A stretch of 17,538 nucleotides of DNA, from contig CAZBNG010000041.1 of the NCBI GenBank assembly GCA_964493095.1, forward strand, positions 1 to 17,538, read 5' to 3'. The position numbers were made by a program, and so were the translations under genes. Below, one piece after another: positions 6,186-12,733 of the stretch; positions within the stretch are counted from its first letter, which is position 1, and each line of letters opens with the position of its first letter. Source of the DNA: CAYXSX01 sp964493095. GTDB taxonomy: Bacteria; Pseudomonadota; Alphaproteobacteria; Micavibrionales; Micavibrionaceae. The notes under the pieces were generated by a model, which did no database searches, was not told where the DNA came from, and worked only from the letters and a program-made list of their open reading frames with translations.

Positions 6186-6431
6186 CTATTTGCCTCCCTG
6201 GGCGGCTTTCGGAGCCGTGTTTTCCGTTCTGCGTTTATAAGGCAGGAAGTTGCGCAGGATGATGCGGGCATCTGCCGCGCACAAAATGCCCTGTCCGCGC
6301 GCTTTGCGCTTCATTGACTTGGGTTTGTTCATCTGCATGTGGCGCATATAGGCCTGTTTGGCCTTTACTTTGCCGGAGGCGGTCACGCGGAAGCGCTTCT
6401 TGGCACCGGACTTGGTCTTCATTTTCGGCAT
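6186..6431 (-). CDS. rpmI: 50S ribosomal protein L35
   Basis: This is L35, a small basic large-subunit protein. The start MPKMKTKSGAKKRFRVTASG is diagnostic, and the core runs to residue 66 (ILRNFLPYK). It is 81 residues long, about 16 longer than typical L35, because of a polar tail (RRTENTAPKAAQGGK). The tail holds the Shine-Dalgarno sequence for rplT. AAGGAG lies seven bases before the ATG. The gene is first in the rpmI-rplT pair. infC, often found just upstream, is not present: the upstream side is a non-coding region and then a divergent channel gene. Confidence 0.97.
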   Translation of the reverse strand: MPKMKTKSGAKKRFRVTASGKVKAKQAYMRHMQMNKPKSMKRKARGQGILCAADARIILRNFLPYKRRTENTAPKAAQGGK

Positions 6432-6454
6432 TTCTGTCTCCTTTTTCTTCGATA

Positions 6455-6532
6455 TTTGTTCTTACACTTTGTTGCTCGTCGCTCGCGTAGGATGAACTAC
6501 GCTTCGCTTCTCGCGCCGCGTGTAAAAACAAA
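6455..6532 (-). promoter_or_regulatory. Long hairpin in the rpmI-rplT leader, possible L20 autoregulatory element
   Basis: On the minus strand TTTGTTTTTACAC pairs with GTGTAAGAACAAA (12 of 13 bases plus a wobble), enclosing an inner hairpin GCGTAG-TTCATC-CTACGC and imperfect GCGAGAAGCG/CGAGCGACGAGC arms. It ends about 11 bases before the rpmI Shine-Dalgarno sequence. Position and size fit a translational control element bound by L20, but it could instead be a dispersed palindromic repeat. Confidence 0.5.
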
Positions 6533-6707
6533 TCTCTTTGAAATGTCCTTTAAACACGGGCTTTTAAGAGGCGTAAGCCGATGACCGAGGCAGCCGTTAC
6601 AAGCCAGATCATCTCTAATGGGGTGGGTTATACACGGGGAAGAGCGCATAAATCAAGTAAAAACTGGATAATCGGGGACAGGTTTACAGCGTGGACAAAA
6701 TCACGTC

Positions 6708-6748
6708 ATCACCCGCTTTATGCCCTAAAGGGCACAAGTGCGGGTGAT
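6708..6748. repeat. Nested hairpin upstream of the channel gene
   Basis: A perfect 9-bp outer stem ATCACCCGC/GCGGGTGAT encloses an inner GCCC/GGGC stem (6722-6725 with 6730-6733), giving an interrupted hairpin. No T-run follows on the plus strand, so it is not an ordinary terminator. Confidence 0.7.
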
Positions 6749-6768
6749 TCATAATGAGAGCAGGGGGA

Positions 6769-6790
6769 TTGCACGGACGGGGCCGTGCAA
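6769..6790. repeat. Perfect 8-bp hairpin before the channel gene
   Basis: TTGCACGG and CCGTGCAA flank a 6-base loop. The hairpin lies 15 bases before the AAGGAG at 6805 and lacks a T-run, which makes it a leader structure or protein site rather than a terminator. Confidence 0.65.
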
Positions 6791-6918
6791 CGACGAAATA
6801 GAATAAGGAGACAATATATTCGGGCTTGCCGCAAATCCTGTCTTGGATGATAATTTACCTGATTTGCGGGGGGCTTTCCTGCCTTGCCGTAACTTCCAAC
6901 CGACGGGGAAAACCAGGC

Positions 6919-7794
6919 ATGGCTAAAAGCAGAAAAGGCGCCGCAAAAGCGGGCAAAAAAACCGGTAAGAATAAGGGCGGATTACGAGAGGCGGCGGGCA
7001 AGCTGATAGAACATCCTTTTTTTACAACCTTTATTACACTCGTGATCCTTGCCAACGCGGTGGTGCTGGGGCTGGAGACTGACCGGGAGCTTGTGAAAAA
7101 CTACGGGCATATTCTGAGCTTCCTTGACGAGACGGCGCTGGGCATTTTTGTGGTTGAGCTTTTGCTGAAATTCTATGTGCAGCGTCTGTCGTTTTTCCGC
7201 TCTGGCTGGAATGTCTTCGATTTCATTATTGTCGGTATATCGCTGATCCCTGCGATCGGAGCGCTTTCGGTATTGCGGACCTTGCGGGTGTTGCGGGTGC
7301 TGCGCCTTGTATCCGTCGTTCCGCAAATGCGCCGGGTTATTTCCGCCTTGTTCAGCGCGATTCCGGGGATGGCTTCGATCATGGCGGTTTTGCTGATTAT
7401 TTTCTATGTTTCATCGGTGCTCGCGACGAAGATGTTCTTTGCACATCCGCTGCATGATGTTTCGGAGCGCTTTCATTCCGTCGGTGCTTCCATGTACACG
7501 CTGTTCCAGATCATGACGCTGGAGGGGTGGTCGGATGATATCGTTCGCCCGGTGATGCAGGTTTACCCGTGGTCATGGATGTTTTTCATTCCGTTTATTA
7601 TCATCACCAGCTTTGCCGTTCTGAACCTGTTTATCGGTATTATCGTTGACGCGATGAACATCGTGCATCAGGAAGAGGAAGCGGCGGCGTATAAAGGGCC
7701 GGAGCGCCGCGCAGGATTTAAGGAAATGGCGGCGGAGATGAAGGCCTTGCGCAAGGAAGTGGCCGCGCTTAAATCCGAGATGAAAAAGAAATAA
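6919..7794 (+). CDS. Prokaryotic voltage-gated cation channel (NaChBac/NavAb type)
   Basis: This 291-residue protein is a one-domain, six-helix channel subunit that should form tetramers in the inner membrane. S1 is about 36-53, S2 65-86, S3 97-111 (NVFDFIIVG). S4 carries regularly spaced Arg at 120, 123, 126 and 129 (LRTLRVLRVLRL), the voltage sensor. S5 is about 150-172. The pore loop is LFQIMTLEGWSDDIVRP (195-211), matching the bacterial sodium-channel filter TLESW except for Gly at position 4 and Asp at position 7. S6 is about 215-245 (FAVLNLFIGIIVDAM). Residues 265-291 form the C-terminal coiled coil typical of the family. The ATG at 6919 gives a normal short basic N-terminus; the frame is open upstream to TTG 6826, which would add an unusual hydrophobic stretch. 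It converges on the EamA genes. Confidence 0.92.
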   Translation: MAKSRKGAAKAGKKTGKNKGGLREAAGKLIEHPFFTTFITLVILANAVVLGLETDRELVKNYGHILSFLDETALGIFVVELLLKFYVQRLSFFRSGWNVFDFIIVGISLIPAIGALSVLRTLRVLRVLRLVSVVPQMRRVISALFSAIPGMASIMAVLLIIFYVSSVLATKMFFAHPLHDVSERFHSVGASMYTLFQIMTLEGWSDDIVRPVMQVYPWSWMFFIPFIIITSFAVLNLFIGIIVDAMNIVHQEEEAAAYKGPERRAGFKEMAAEMKALRKEVAALKSEMKKK

Positions 7795-7804
7795 CGCGGC
7801 AGGA

Positions 7805-8725
7805 TTATTCTTCTACGCTCAGGATTTTCTTTTTCCCCGCCTGCACTTCACGGTAAATGATAAACAGGTTGGAGGCGATGATGATGAACGCGCCTGCGAT
7901 TACGCGGGTGCTGGGCAGGGTATGCCAGATGAAATAATCGAACATCACGGCCCAGATAATAATCGTGTAATTTGTCGGCGTTATGACGGCGGCGCGGGCA
8001 AGGCGGTAGCTTTGCGTTTTGGCGATCAGGGACGACATGCCGAAAAATCCGAGGCCAAGGCATAGCAATGCGATGTGCGGGGTGAGCGCCAGGGTCGGTA
8101 TAGCGCTTTGTGTGAGCGGCGAGAAAACAAGTGTGCCGGTAATCACCATGCCGAAGGCTAGAAAATAAAATACGGTACGTCCTGCATTTTCGGTGCTGCC
8201 CAGCCAGCGTAAGCACAAAGCCACGGTAGCGTTAAAGAATCCGGTGGCAAGGCCGATGGCAACGGAGGAAAGCGGCAAGTCGCCCGATGGGCCGGCGATG
8301 ATGAAAATGCCTGAAAATCCGATCAGAACGGCAAGGATACGATAGATTCCGACCTTTTCTTTCAACACCGGGTAGGAGAACAAAACGACGAAAAGCGGCT
8401 GTGTAAAAAGAAAGAGTGTGGCCTGCGCCATCGGCATAAGCTGGAAGGTCCAGAATCCGAAAGTAAGCCCCGCCGTTCCCAAAAAGGCGCGCAGGATGTG
8501 ACCGAAGGGTCGCCGGGTTTTCAGGTCGCGAAAGCCGGGAAAGAAAACCATGAGGACGAGCAAAAGCGCCAGCGCCACCACGTTGCGCGTAAAGGTTACG
8601 TCGGTGGCGATCATATAAGGGGCGAGCAATTTGGAGAATAAATTCATCGCTGCAATGCAGGAGGCAGCGAAAATGCTCAGGCTTATGCCGAGCAGGGCGT
8701 TTTCGGCAGGACGGGGACGGTTCAT
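7805..8725 (-). CDS. EamA/DMT-family transporter
   Basis: This 306-residue inner-membrane protein has about ten hydrophobic helices in two homologous EamA halves (roughly residues 11-140 and 155-295). These transporters carry small metabolites, often exporting amino acids or related compounds. Recognisable family features include the early MNLFSKLLA helix, FTRNVVALALLL, and the stretch FLFTQPLFVVLFSYPVLKEK with the conserved Glu-Lys. The C-terminus KKKILSVEE is cytoplasmic and charged. Its substrate cannot be assigned. It lies 18 bases after a second EamA gene on the same strand, so the two form an operon and are probably an old tandem duplication. It converges on the channel gene with a 10-base gap. 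Confidence 0.9.
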   Translation of the reverse strand: MNRPRPAENALLGISLSIFAASCIAAMNLFSKLLAPYMIATDVTFTRNVVALALLLVLMVFFPGFRDLKTRRPFGHILRAFLGTAGLTFGFWTFQLMPMAQATLFLFTQPLFVVLFSYPVLKEKVGIYRILAVLIGFSGIFIIAGPSGDLPLSSVAIGLATGFFNATVALCLRWLGSTENAGRTVFYFLAFGMVITGTLVFSPLTQSAIPTLALTPHIALLCLGLGFFGMSSLIAKTQSYRLARAAVITPTNYTIIIWAVMFDYFIWHTLPSTRVIAGAFIIIASNLFIIYREVQAGKKKILSVEE

Positions 8726-8743
8726 TCTTAATGCCTTGTCTTG

Positions 8744-9715
8744 TTATAGTTTGGCGTTGACGCGCGCATCGGTAACGACCGCCTTCTTGCTTTCCCGCCA
8801 CAGGATAAACACATTGGAGGAAATAACAATCGCACCGCCGATCAGGATCGTGCTGGTCGGCCAGTCGCCCCAGATAAACCAGCCGAAAGTGGTGGCCCAG
8901 ATAATGCCGCTGTAATTAAACACGGTTACAACGGCGGCGGCGGCGTTTTTAAAGGCGATGGAGAGCAGGAATTGCGCCATGGCGCCGGTCAATCCCACGG
9001 CAAAAAGCAGCGGGATTTCATGCAAGGTAGGCGGCTTTGCCACAAACGGCAGGGCGAGGGCAGAGACGATCGTTCCTATGGTTACGAAGTAAAAGGTTAC
9101 GGTTTCCGGCTTTTCGGTCTTTCCCAGTGCGCGCAATATGGTTTGCAGCGTGGCGTGCATGAAAGCCGCGCTCAGCGCCAGCGTTACGCCAAGGCTGTTA
9201 AACTGCCCGCTGGGTTGCAGCATGATGAGAACGCCGATAAAACCTACCAGTACGGCACCCCAGCGATAGGGGCCGACTTTTTCGCCCAGGAAGATAATAC
9301 CCAGGATTGGGATGAACAGCGAGGCCGTAAACAGGAACGCCGTCGTATCGGCCATGGGCATGCTGGCAAAGGCGGCGAAGGTTGTAGCCAGACTGAGCGT
9401 GCCGATCACGGAACGTACGCCGATGCCGATGGGGTTGGCGTTGATTTTCAGGATGTCGGTACGGCCGAACACGAAAATCCATATCAGGAAAGGCAGGGTG
9501 GCGATCAGGTTCCTGTAAAAGGCAATCTCGATCACGTGATGGCTTTCGCTCAGGATTTTGGCAAAAGCGTTCATTACCGCCATCATGAAAAATGCCCCGA
9601 TGGCCGCACTCATCCCGACAAGGGGATGTTCCTTGTGCGGCGGGTGAATGATTTTTGCTTTTTTGGCTTCTGCTTTTGGTTTTGCGCCTTTTGTGGCGGT
9701 GTTTCTGCGGTTCAT
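8744..9715 (-). CDS. EamA/DMT-family transporter, paralogue of the neighbour
   Basis: This 323-residue protein has the same plan: a basic, hydrophilic N-terminal tail (residues 1-30, rich in Lys and Ala) and then about ten helices in two EamA repeats. The first half shows VMNAFAKILSESHHVIEIAFYRNLIA and FLFTASLFIPILGIIFLGEK (conserved Glu-Lys), equivalent to positions in the downstream paralogue. The second half includes FNYSGIIWATTFGWFIWGDWP and the final helix with SSNVFILWRESKK. The substrate is unknown. It is first in a two-gene operon and divergent from the glycosyltransferase gene. No strong Shine-Dalgarno sequence is visible before the ATG. Confidence 0.9.
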   Translation of the reverse strand: MNRRNTATKGAKPKAEAKKAKIIHPPHKEHPLVGMSAAIGAFFMMAVMNAFAKILSESHHVIEIAFYRNLIATLPFLIWIFVFGRTDILKINANPIGIGVRSVIGTLSLATTFAAFASMPMADTTAFLFTASLFIPILGIIFLGEKVGPYRWGAVLVGFIGVLIMLQPSGQFNSLGVTLALSAAFMHATLQTILRALGKTEKPETVTFYFVTIGTIVSALALPFVAKPPTLHEIPLLFAVGLTGAMAQFLLSIAFKNAAAAVVTVFNYSGIIWATTFGWFIWGDWPTSTILIGGAIVISSNVFILWRESKKAVVTDARVNAKL

Positions 9716-9800
9716 AGCGCGATCATACGCCTGAGCTTTCTAAATTTCTACGGGTTATTTAACAGCAAACCTACCTAGAAGGCAGGAAAGCACTAAAAAC

Positions 9801-9829
9801 TTGATATTTTCATAATGCTTAGGTATTGT
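9801..9829 (+). promoter_or_regulatory. Candidate sigma-70 promoter for the glycosyltransferase
   Basis: TTGATA (9801-9806, five of six) is separated by exactly 17 bases from TATTGT (9824-9829, four of six). Transcription would begin near 9836, which rules out the ATG at 9815 and supports the start at 9857, where AGGAAGG (9841-9847) is well spaced. Confidence 0.55.
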
Positions 9830-9856
9830 CTTTCAAATAGAGGAAGGTTTGTATCA

Positions 9857-10987
9857 ATGAAGGCAGAGTTTGATTGCAACAAGCATGATCAGCCACCAGA
9901 ACCCCTTGGAGTTAGCATTATTATACCCTGCTATAACGCAGGGAATTATCTGCACGATGCTGTAGATTCCGTTTTTTGCCAGGGTCTTCCCGAAGATGGT
10001 TTTGAGATCATTATTGTTAATGACGGCTCAACCGACCCGCAAACGCTGCGCGCCCTTGCTGCAATTGATAAGCGTAACGATCCGCATATCCGTATTATTC
10101 ATCAGGAAAATAAGGGGCAATCTGCGGCCCGTAATGTTGCTTTAAGAAATGCAAATTTCAGATATATCGCCGGGCTGGATGCCGATGATATGTACGCCTA
10201 TGATCCTGATTTTTTGGCAAGGAAAGGTTCATATTTAAACCGCGCAATAAAGATTCTGGAGCAATCACCCGATGTTTGTTTTGTAGATTGCGAGATGTAT
10301 TTTTTTGGCAAACACACCTTTCACGGCTGGCCTTTAAAATATCCTTTGGAAGCAGTTGTGGCTCTCGGTGGGGAACCTAATATCGGTGTGTTTAGAAAAC
10401 AAGATGCGCTTGATTCCAATGTTAATGGCTATGCTGAGGACATGCCCCGCGGCGAAGATTCCCATTTTTTTGCAAAGCTATTAAGCGGGGCAGTTCTTAA
10501 AAGGGGAGATGCAAAAGCAATAAGGCTTAATGAATGTTATTACCTGTATAGACAACATCCTGAAGGTTTTGGAAACGTGAATGCAAGACCCTCCGATCTC
10601 ATAGGGTTTTATCGCAGAATGGCTGAGGATTGCCTACCCCTTTATCAAAAAGTTTATGGCGTACGTACAGTTTCCGAAGCCTTCGAAATCTGCCTTCTTA
10701 GGCTTGATTATGATAGTGTGCGAACCAATCGCTTAAAGCAAGCAATGCCTAAATTATTAAGCGAAGAAATAACACTGTCGGAAGGTATATCTTTTTTAAA
10801 AGATTTTTTTATGGCGTGTGCTGTTGTGCAAGTGACGAATACACGAGGATTTATTCGTGCTCCTAACGTAAGTGTCGCAAGAATTTTAAACAGGGTTGGG
10901 TGTTCTTGGGTAAAGCCGAGCTCTCTGGTCGCCCCGAGCTTGAGGGAAATGTGTATTGAGCCTGAGGAGCCGGAGCAGGGGTGCTAA
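9857..10987 (+). CDS. Family 2 glycosyltransferase
   Basis: This 376-residue protein has the GT-A fold of family 2 glycosyltransferases, which use nucleotide sugars to build polysaccharides, glycolipids or glycoproteins. The N-terminal block VSIIIPCYNAG (19-29), the nucleotide-binding VNDGSTD (54-60), ENKGQSAARN (84-93) and the metal-binding LDADD (107-111) are all present. A later acidic site is likely at EDMPRGEDSHFF. The C-terminal 150 residues are not typical of any subgroup I know. There is no membrane helix, so it is cytoplasmic or peripheral. The start is chosen at 9857 because AGGAAGG and a promoter precede it. The gene stands alone, not in a polysaccharide cluster, and converges on the orphan gene at 10996 with an 8-base gap. 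Its base composition is more AT-rich than its neighbours. Confidence 0.9.
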   Translation: MKAEFDCNKHDQPPEPLGVSIIIPCYNAGNYLHDAVDSVFCQGLPEDGFEIIIVNDGSTDPQTLRALAAIDKRNDPHIRIIHQENKGQSAARNVALRNANFRYIAGLDADDMYAYDPDFLARKGSYLNRAIKILEQSPDVCFVDCEMYFFGKHTFHGWPLKYPLEAVVALGGEPNIGVFRKQDALDSNVNGYAEDMPRGEDSHFFAKLLSGAVLKRGDAKAIRLNECYYLYRQHPEGFGNVNARPSDLIGFYRRMAEDCLPLYQKVYGVRTVSEAFEICLLRLDYDSVRTNRLKQAMPKLLSEEITLSEGISFLKDFFMACAVVQVTNTRGFIRAPNVSVARILNRVGCSWVKPSSLVAPSLREMCIEPEEPEQGC

Positions 10988-10995
10988 ATTAAAAG

Positions 10996-12513
10996 TTATG
11001 GGGTGGTTGAAACAGGTAAGGATAATGGTTGATGATTTCTTGTTTCTGAAGCAGCAGGCTGTTCCGGTTCCGAAAGAGTTTCAAAGCTTTCACCTTTGAT
11101 TAACCTACGCGCTGCATTCGGATCGCTTGTTAACCTCTCTCTTGTGGCTTCAAGATTGTCTAACCAAAGATCTTCTGAATCCATGGTGAAGTAACGAATA
11201 GAATTCATGGCCGCCTCGAAAACTTCTTTTGCTAAAAGGGAGTCAGGCTGTTCATACATTTTAAGGGCGGCATACCCTAGAATTTGTAGAGCCGAAAGCG
11301 GTTTATCTTTAATGCTTAAATCAACATCGCCTTCATAGCCATTTAGAACTCTTTTTTGTCCGGCCAAAATTCGTTCCGATCCAGGGATCATATCGGCGTT
11401 CTCTTCTAACCATTTTGTGAATTCTCCATGAACTTTCAAAGCTGCTTCCAATATACGGTTTGCTTGAGGATCGTTTTTGAATTCACCGTTCTTATATTTT
11501 ACAAAAAAACCCTCAGTGAAATGGGTATTGAACGCTTCTTCCAGGTCGTCATAGCCCGCCGATTTCCAGTGTTTTTCATCATCTTGAATATCTGCCATGC
11601 TATTGCTAGCAAGTCTTTTATATACAAAGACCAGTATGCGATTTTGAACAATGTCTCGAGCTATATTTTGTGATTCAAGATTGCTGGTTTGTTTTCGAAG
11701 GTGATCTGCTTGCTCTGCGGCCTCTTTCCAGCCCTTCATGTAAAATCCGGTTAAGCCAGCTCCACCTTGCTCTGTATGTAATAACGCGCGCAATACGTTC
11801 CCATTATCATATCTCAGGGCTCGTTCATCGTTAGGTTCGTCGTAATATAAAATAGGTTTTTGAAGATCGTAGTCAGTTATAAGTTCTAGTGTGCTTTCGG
11901 CACTATCTCCATTCTTAAGCATTAGGGATTGTGCTCCGGTGTCAGCAAACATTTCCCAAGCTCTCAAAATGGAATAGGCCCTTGAGTGGCCGTATTGGGC
12001 ATATATGGATTTTTCACCGTTTTGAGGAGTGTAAAACGCCTCATCAAGACAGTGCATGGTTTCATGTATTTTAAATCGGGCGTATGTTTTTATTTCTGAA
12101 AAGCTCAAGTCTTTTTTGTAAAGGGGTAGGTCGCTTGCTATACATATATAGCTCCCGTCATCAAGATAGGCTCCTTCAGAAGTTAAGGTTTTGATCTTTC
12201 CGGTATATTTTTCTTCTTTATTTTTAGCCCCGATGATTTCTGTGACTTTTTCAGATGAAATATTCAAACTTTTTGCAATGCGTTGGATTTCTTCTTGTGG
12301 GGGGCGGCTGTGGTCAACAATTTCGAGTCTTCCGCGCATTTCAGGCATTTCATCGTAAAGTGATTGGGTTAATTCCCGATGCATGCGGCGGTAGCCTTCG
12401 ATGCCCTGATACTGATCCTGCGCGGCTTTGATGGCTGTGGGGGAAAGCGTGCCCTTGTTCTGTGCGAAAATATCGCCCAGCTTCGGTAACTCTGAATCCC
12501 ATGTATCGGCCAT
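10996..12513 (-). CDS. Orphan protein with zincin-like HExxH motif
   Basis: This 505-residue protein has no overall family I recognise. Its key feature is HETMHCLDEAF at residues 150-160, an HExxH zinc-binding motif (His150, Glu151, His154) followed by Leu-Asp. Thirty-three residues on is RAWEMFADTGAQ with Glu187, a plausible third ligand. The pattern HExxH-x-LD followed by E-x-FA is reminiscent of the anthrax lethal factor (ATLF) group of zincins, in which the third ligand also sits in an ExFA context. The rest is mostly helical and charged, with repeated acidic patches, and ends in a Pro/Ser-rich tail (about 485-505). There is no signal peptide or membrane helix. It lies downstream of ilvC, beyond a strong terminator, and is AT-rich relative to ilvC. 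Peptidase activity is an inference from the motif only. Confidence 0.8.
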   Translation of the reverse strand: MADTWDSELPKLGDIFAQNKGTLSPTAIKAAQDQYQGIEGYRRMHRELTQSLYDEMPEMRGRLEIVDHSRPPQEEIQRIAKSLNISSEKVTEIIGAKNKEEKYTGKIKTLTSEGAYLDDGSYICIASDLPLYKKDLSFSEIKTYARFKIHETMHCLDEAFYTPQNGEKSIYAQYGHSRAYSILRAWEMFADTGAQSLMLKNGDSAESTLELITDYDLQKPILYYDEPNDERALRYDNGNVLRALLHTEQGGAGLTGFYMKGWKEAAEQADHLRKQTSNLESQNIARDIVQNRILVFVYKRLASNSMADIQDDEKHWKSAGYDDLEEAFNTHFTEGFFVKYKNGEFKNDPQANRILEAALKVHGEFTKWLEENADMIPGSERILAGQKRVLNGYEGDVDLSIKDKPLSALQILGYAALKMYEQPDSLLAKEVFEAAMNSIRYFTMDSEDLWLDNLEATRERLTSDPNAARRLIKGESFETLSEPEQPAASETRNHQPLSLPVSTTP

Positions 12514-12582
12514 TCGCCCCGTCCCCTCTATGGTCGCTCTTATTATGGGGTTTTGGGGTTAAAGAGAGGTAAACGGGGCAAT

Positions 12583-12619
12583 AAAAAAAACCCTTAAACC
12601 GTCCGGCTCAAGGGCTTTT
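12583..12619 (-). terminator. Strong rho-independent terminator after ilvC
   Basis: On the minus strand CCCTTgAGCC-ggac-GGTTtAAGGG forms a stem interrupted by one mismatch, followed directly by eight Ts. It closes the ilvC transcript and insulates the zincin-like gene. An A-run on the other side means it could also work on the plus strand. Confidence 0.75.
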
Positions 12620-12625
12620 AAAATT

Positions 12626-12693
12626 GTCATTCTGAGGCGAAGCCGAAGAATCTCATATGGTTAGGGAGATCCTTCGCTATCGCTCAGGATGAG
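12626..12693. repeat. Dispersed palindromic intergenic element (TCATTCTGAG type)
   Basis: The arms TCATTCTGAGGCGAAGCCG and GAGATCCTTCGCTATCGCTC pair imperfectly across a short loop. Elements of the form TCATCCTGAGCGAAGCGAAGG are, as I recall, widespread dispersed repeats in bacterial genomes. It differs from the element at 5720-5807 but sits in the same kind of place, just after a conserved gene and before or beside its terminator. Confidence 0.7.
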
Positions 12694-12733
12694 GGTTTTG
12701 TAGAATTCGGCTGGCGCCTCTAACAAAACCCTC
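12691..12733. repeat. Perfect 11-bp inverted repeat at the ilvC stop codon
   Basis: GAGGGTTTTGT (12691-12701) and ACAAAACCCTC (12723-12733) are exact inverse complements around a 21-base loop. The right arm overlaps the ilvC stop codon. It may stabilise the 3' end of the mRNA, acting with the terminator at 12583-12619. Confidence 0.75.

Larger units (their letters stand above)
6432..6918. other. Structured divergent intergenic region
   Basis: This 487-base stretch separates rpmI (minus) from the channel gene (plus). It contains the rpmI leader hairpin (6455-6532), two hairpins nearer the channel gene (6708-6748 and 6769-6790), and AAGGAG at 6805-6810 that has no well-spaced ATG. Bases 6535-6700 hold nothing I can identify. 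The channel reading frame stays open upstream to a TTG at 6826. Confidence 0.6.

Noticed and set aside
6826..6918. TTG start 31 codons upstream for the channel gene
   Set aside because: AAGGAG is 15 bases from the TTG, which is too far, and the added hydrophobic stretch is not typical of this channel family. It cannot be fully excluded.
8972..9778. Long plus-strand open frame opposite the second EamA gene (268 codons)
   Set aside because: Its composition is that of an antisense shadow, with no recognisable domain, while the minus-strand transporter is clear.
9815..9856. Upstream ATG at 9815 for the glycosyltransferase
   Set aside because: It lies before the predicted -10 box and lacks a ribosome-binding site, whereas 9857 has AGGAAGG at good spacing.
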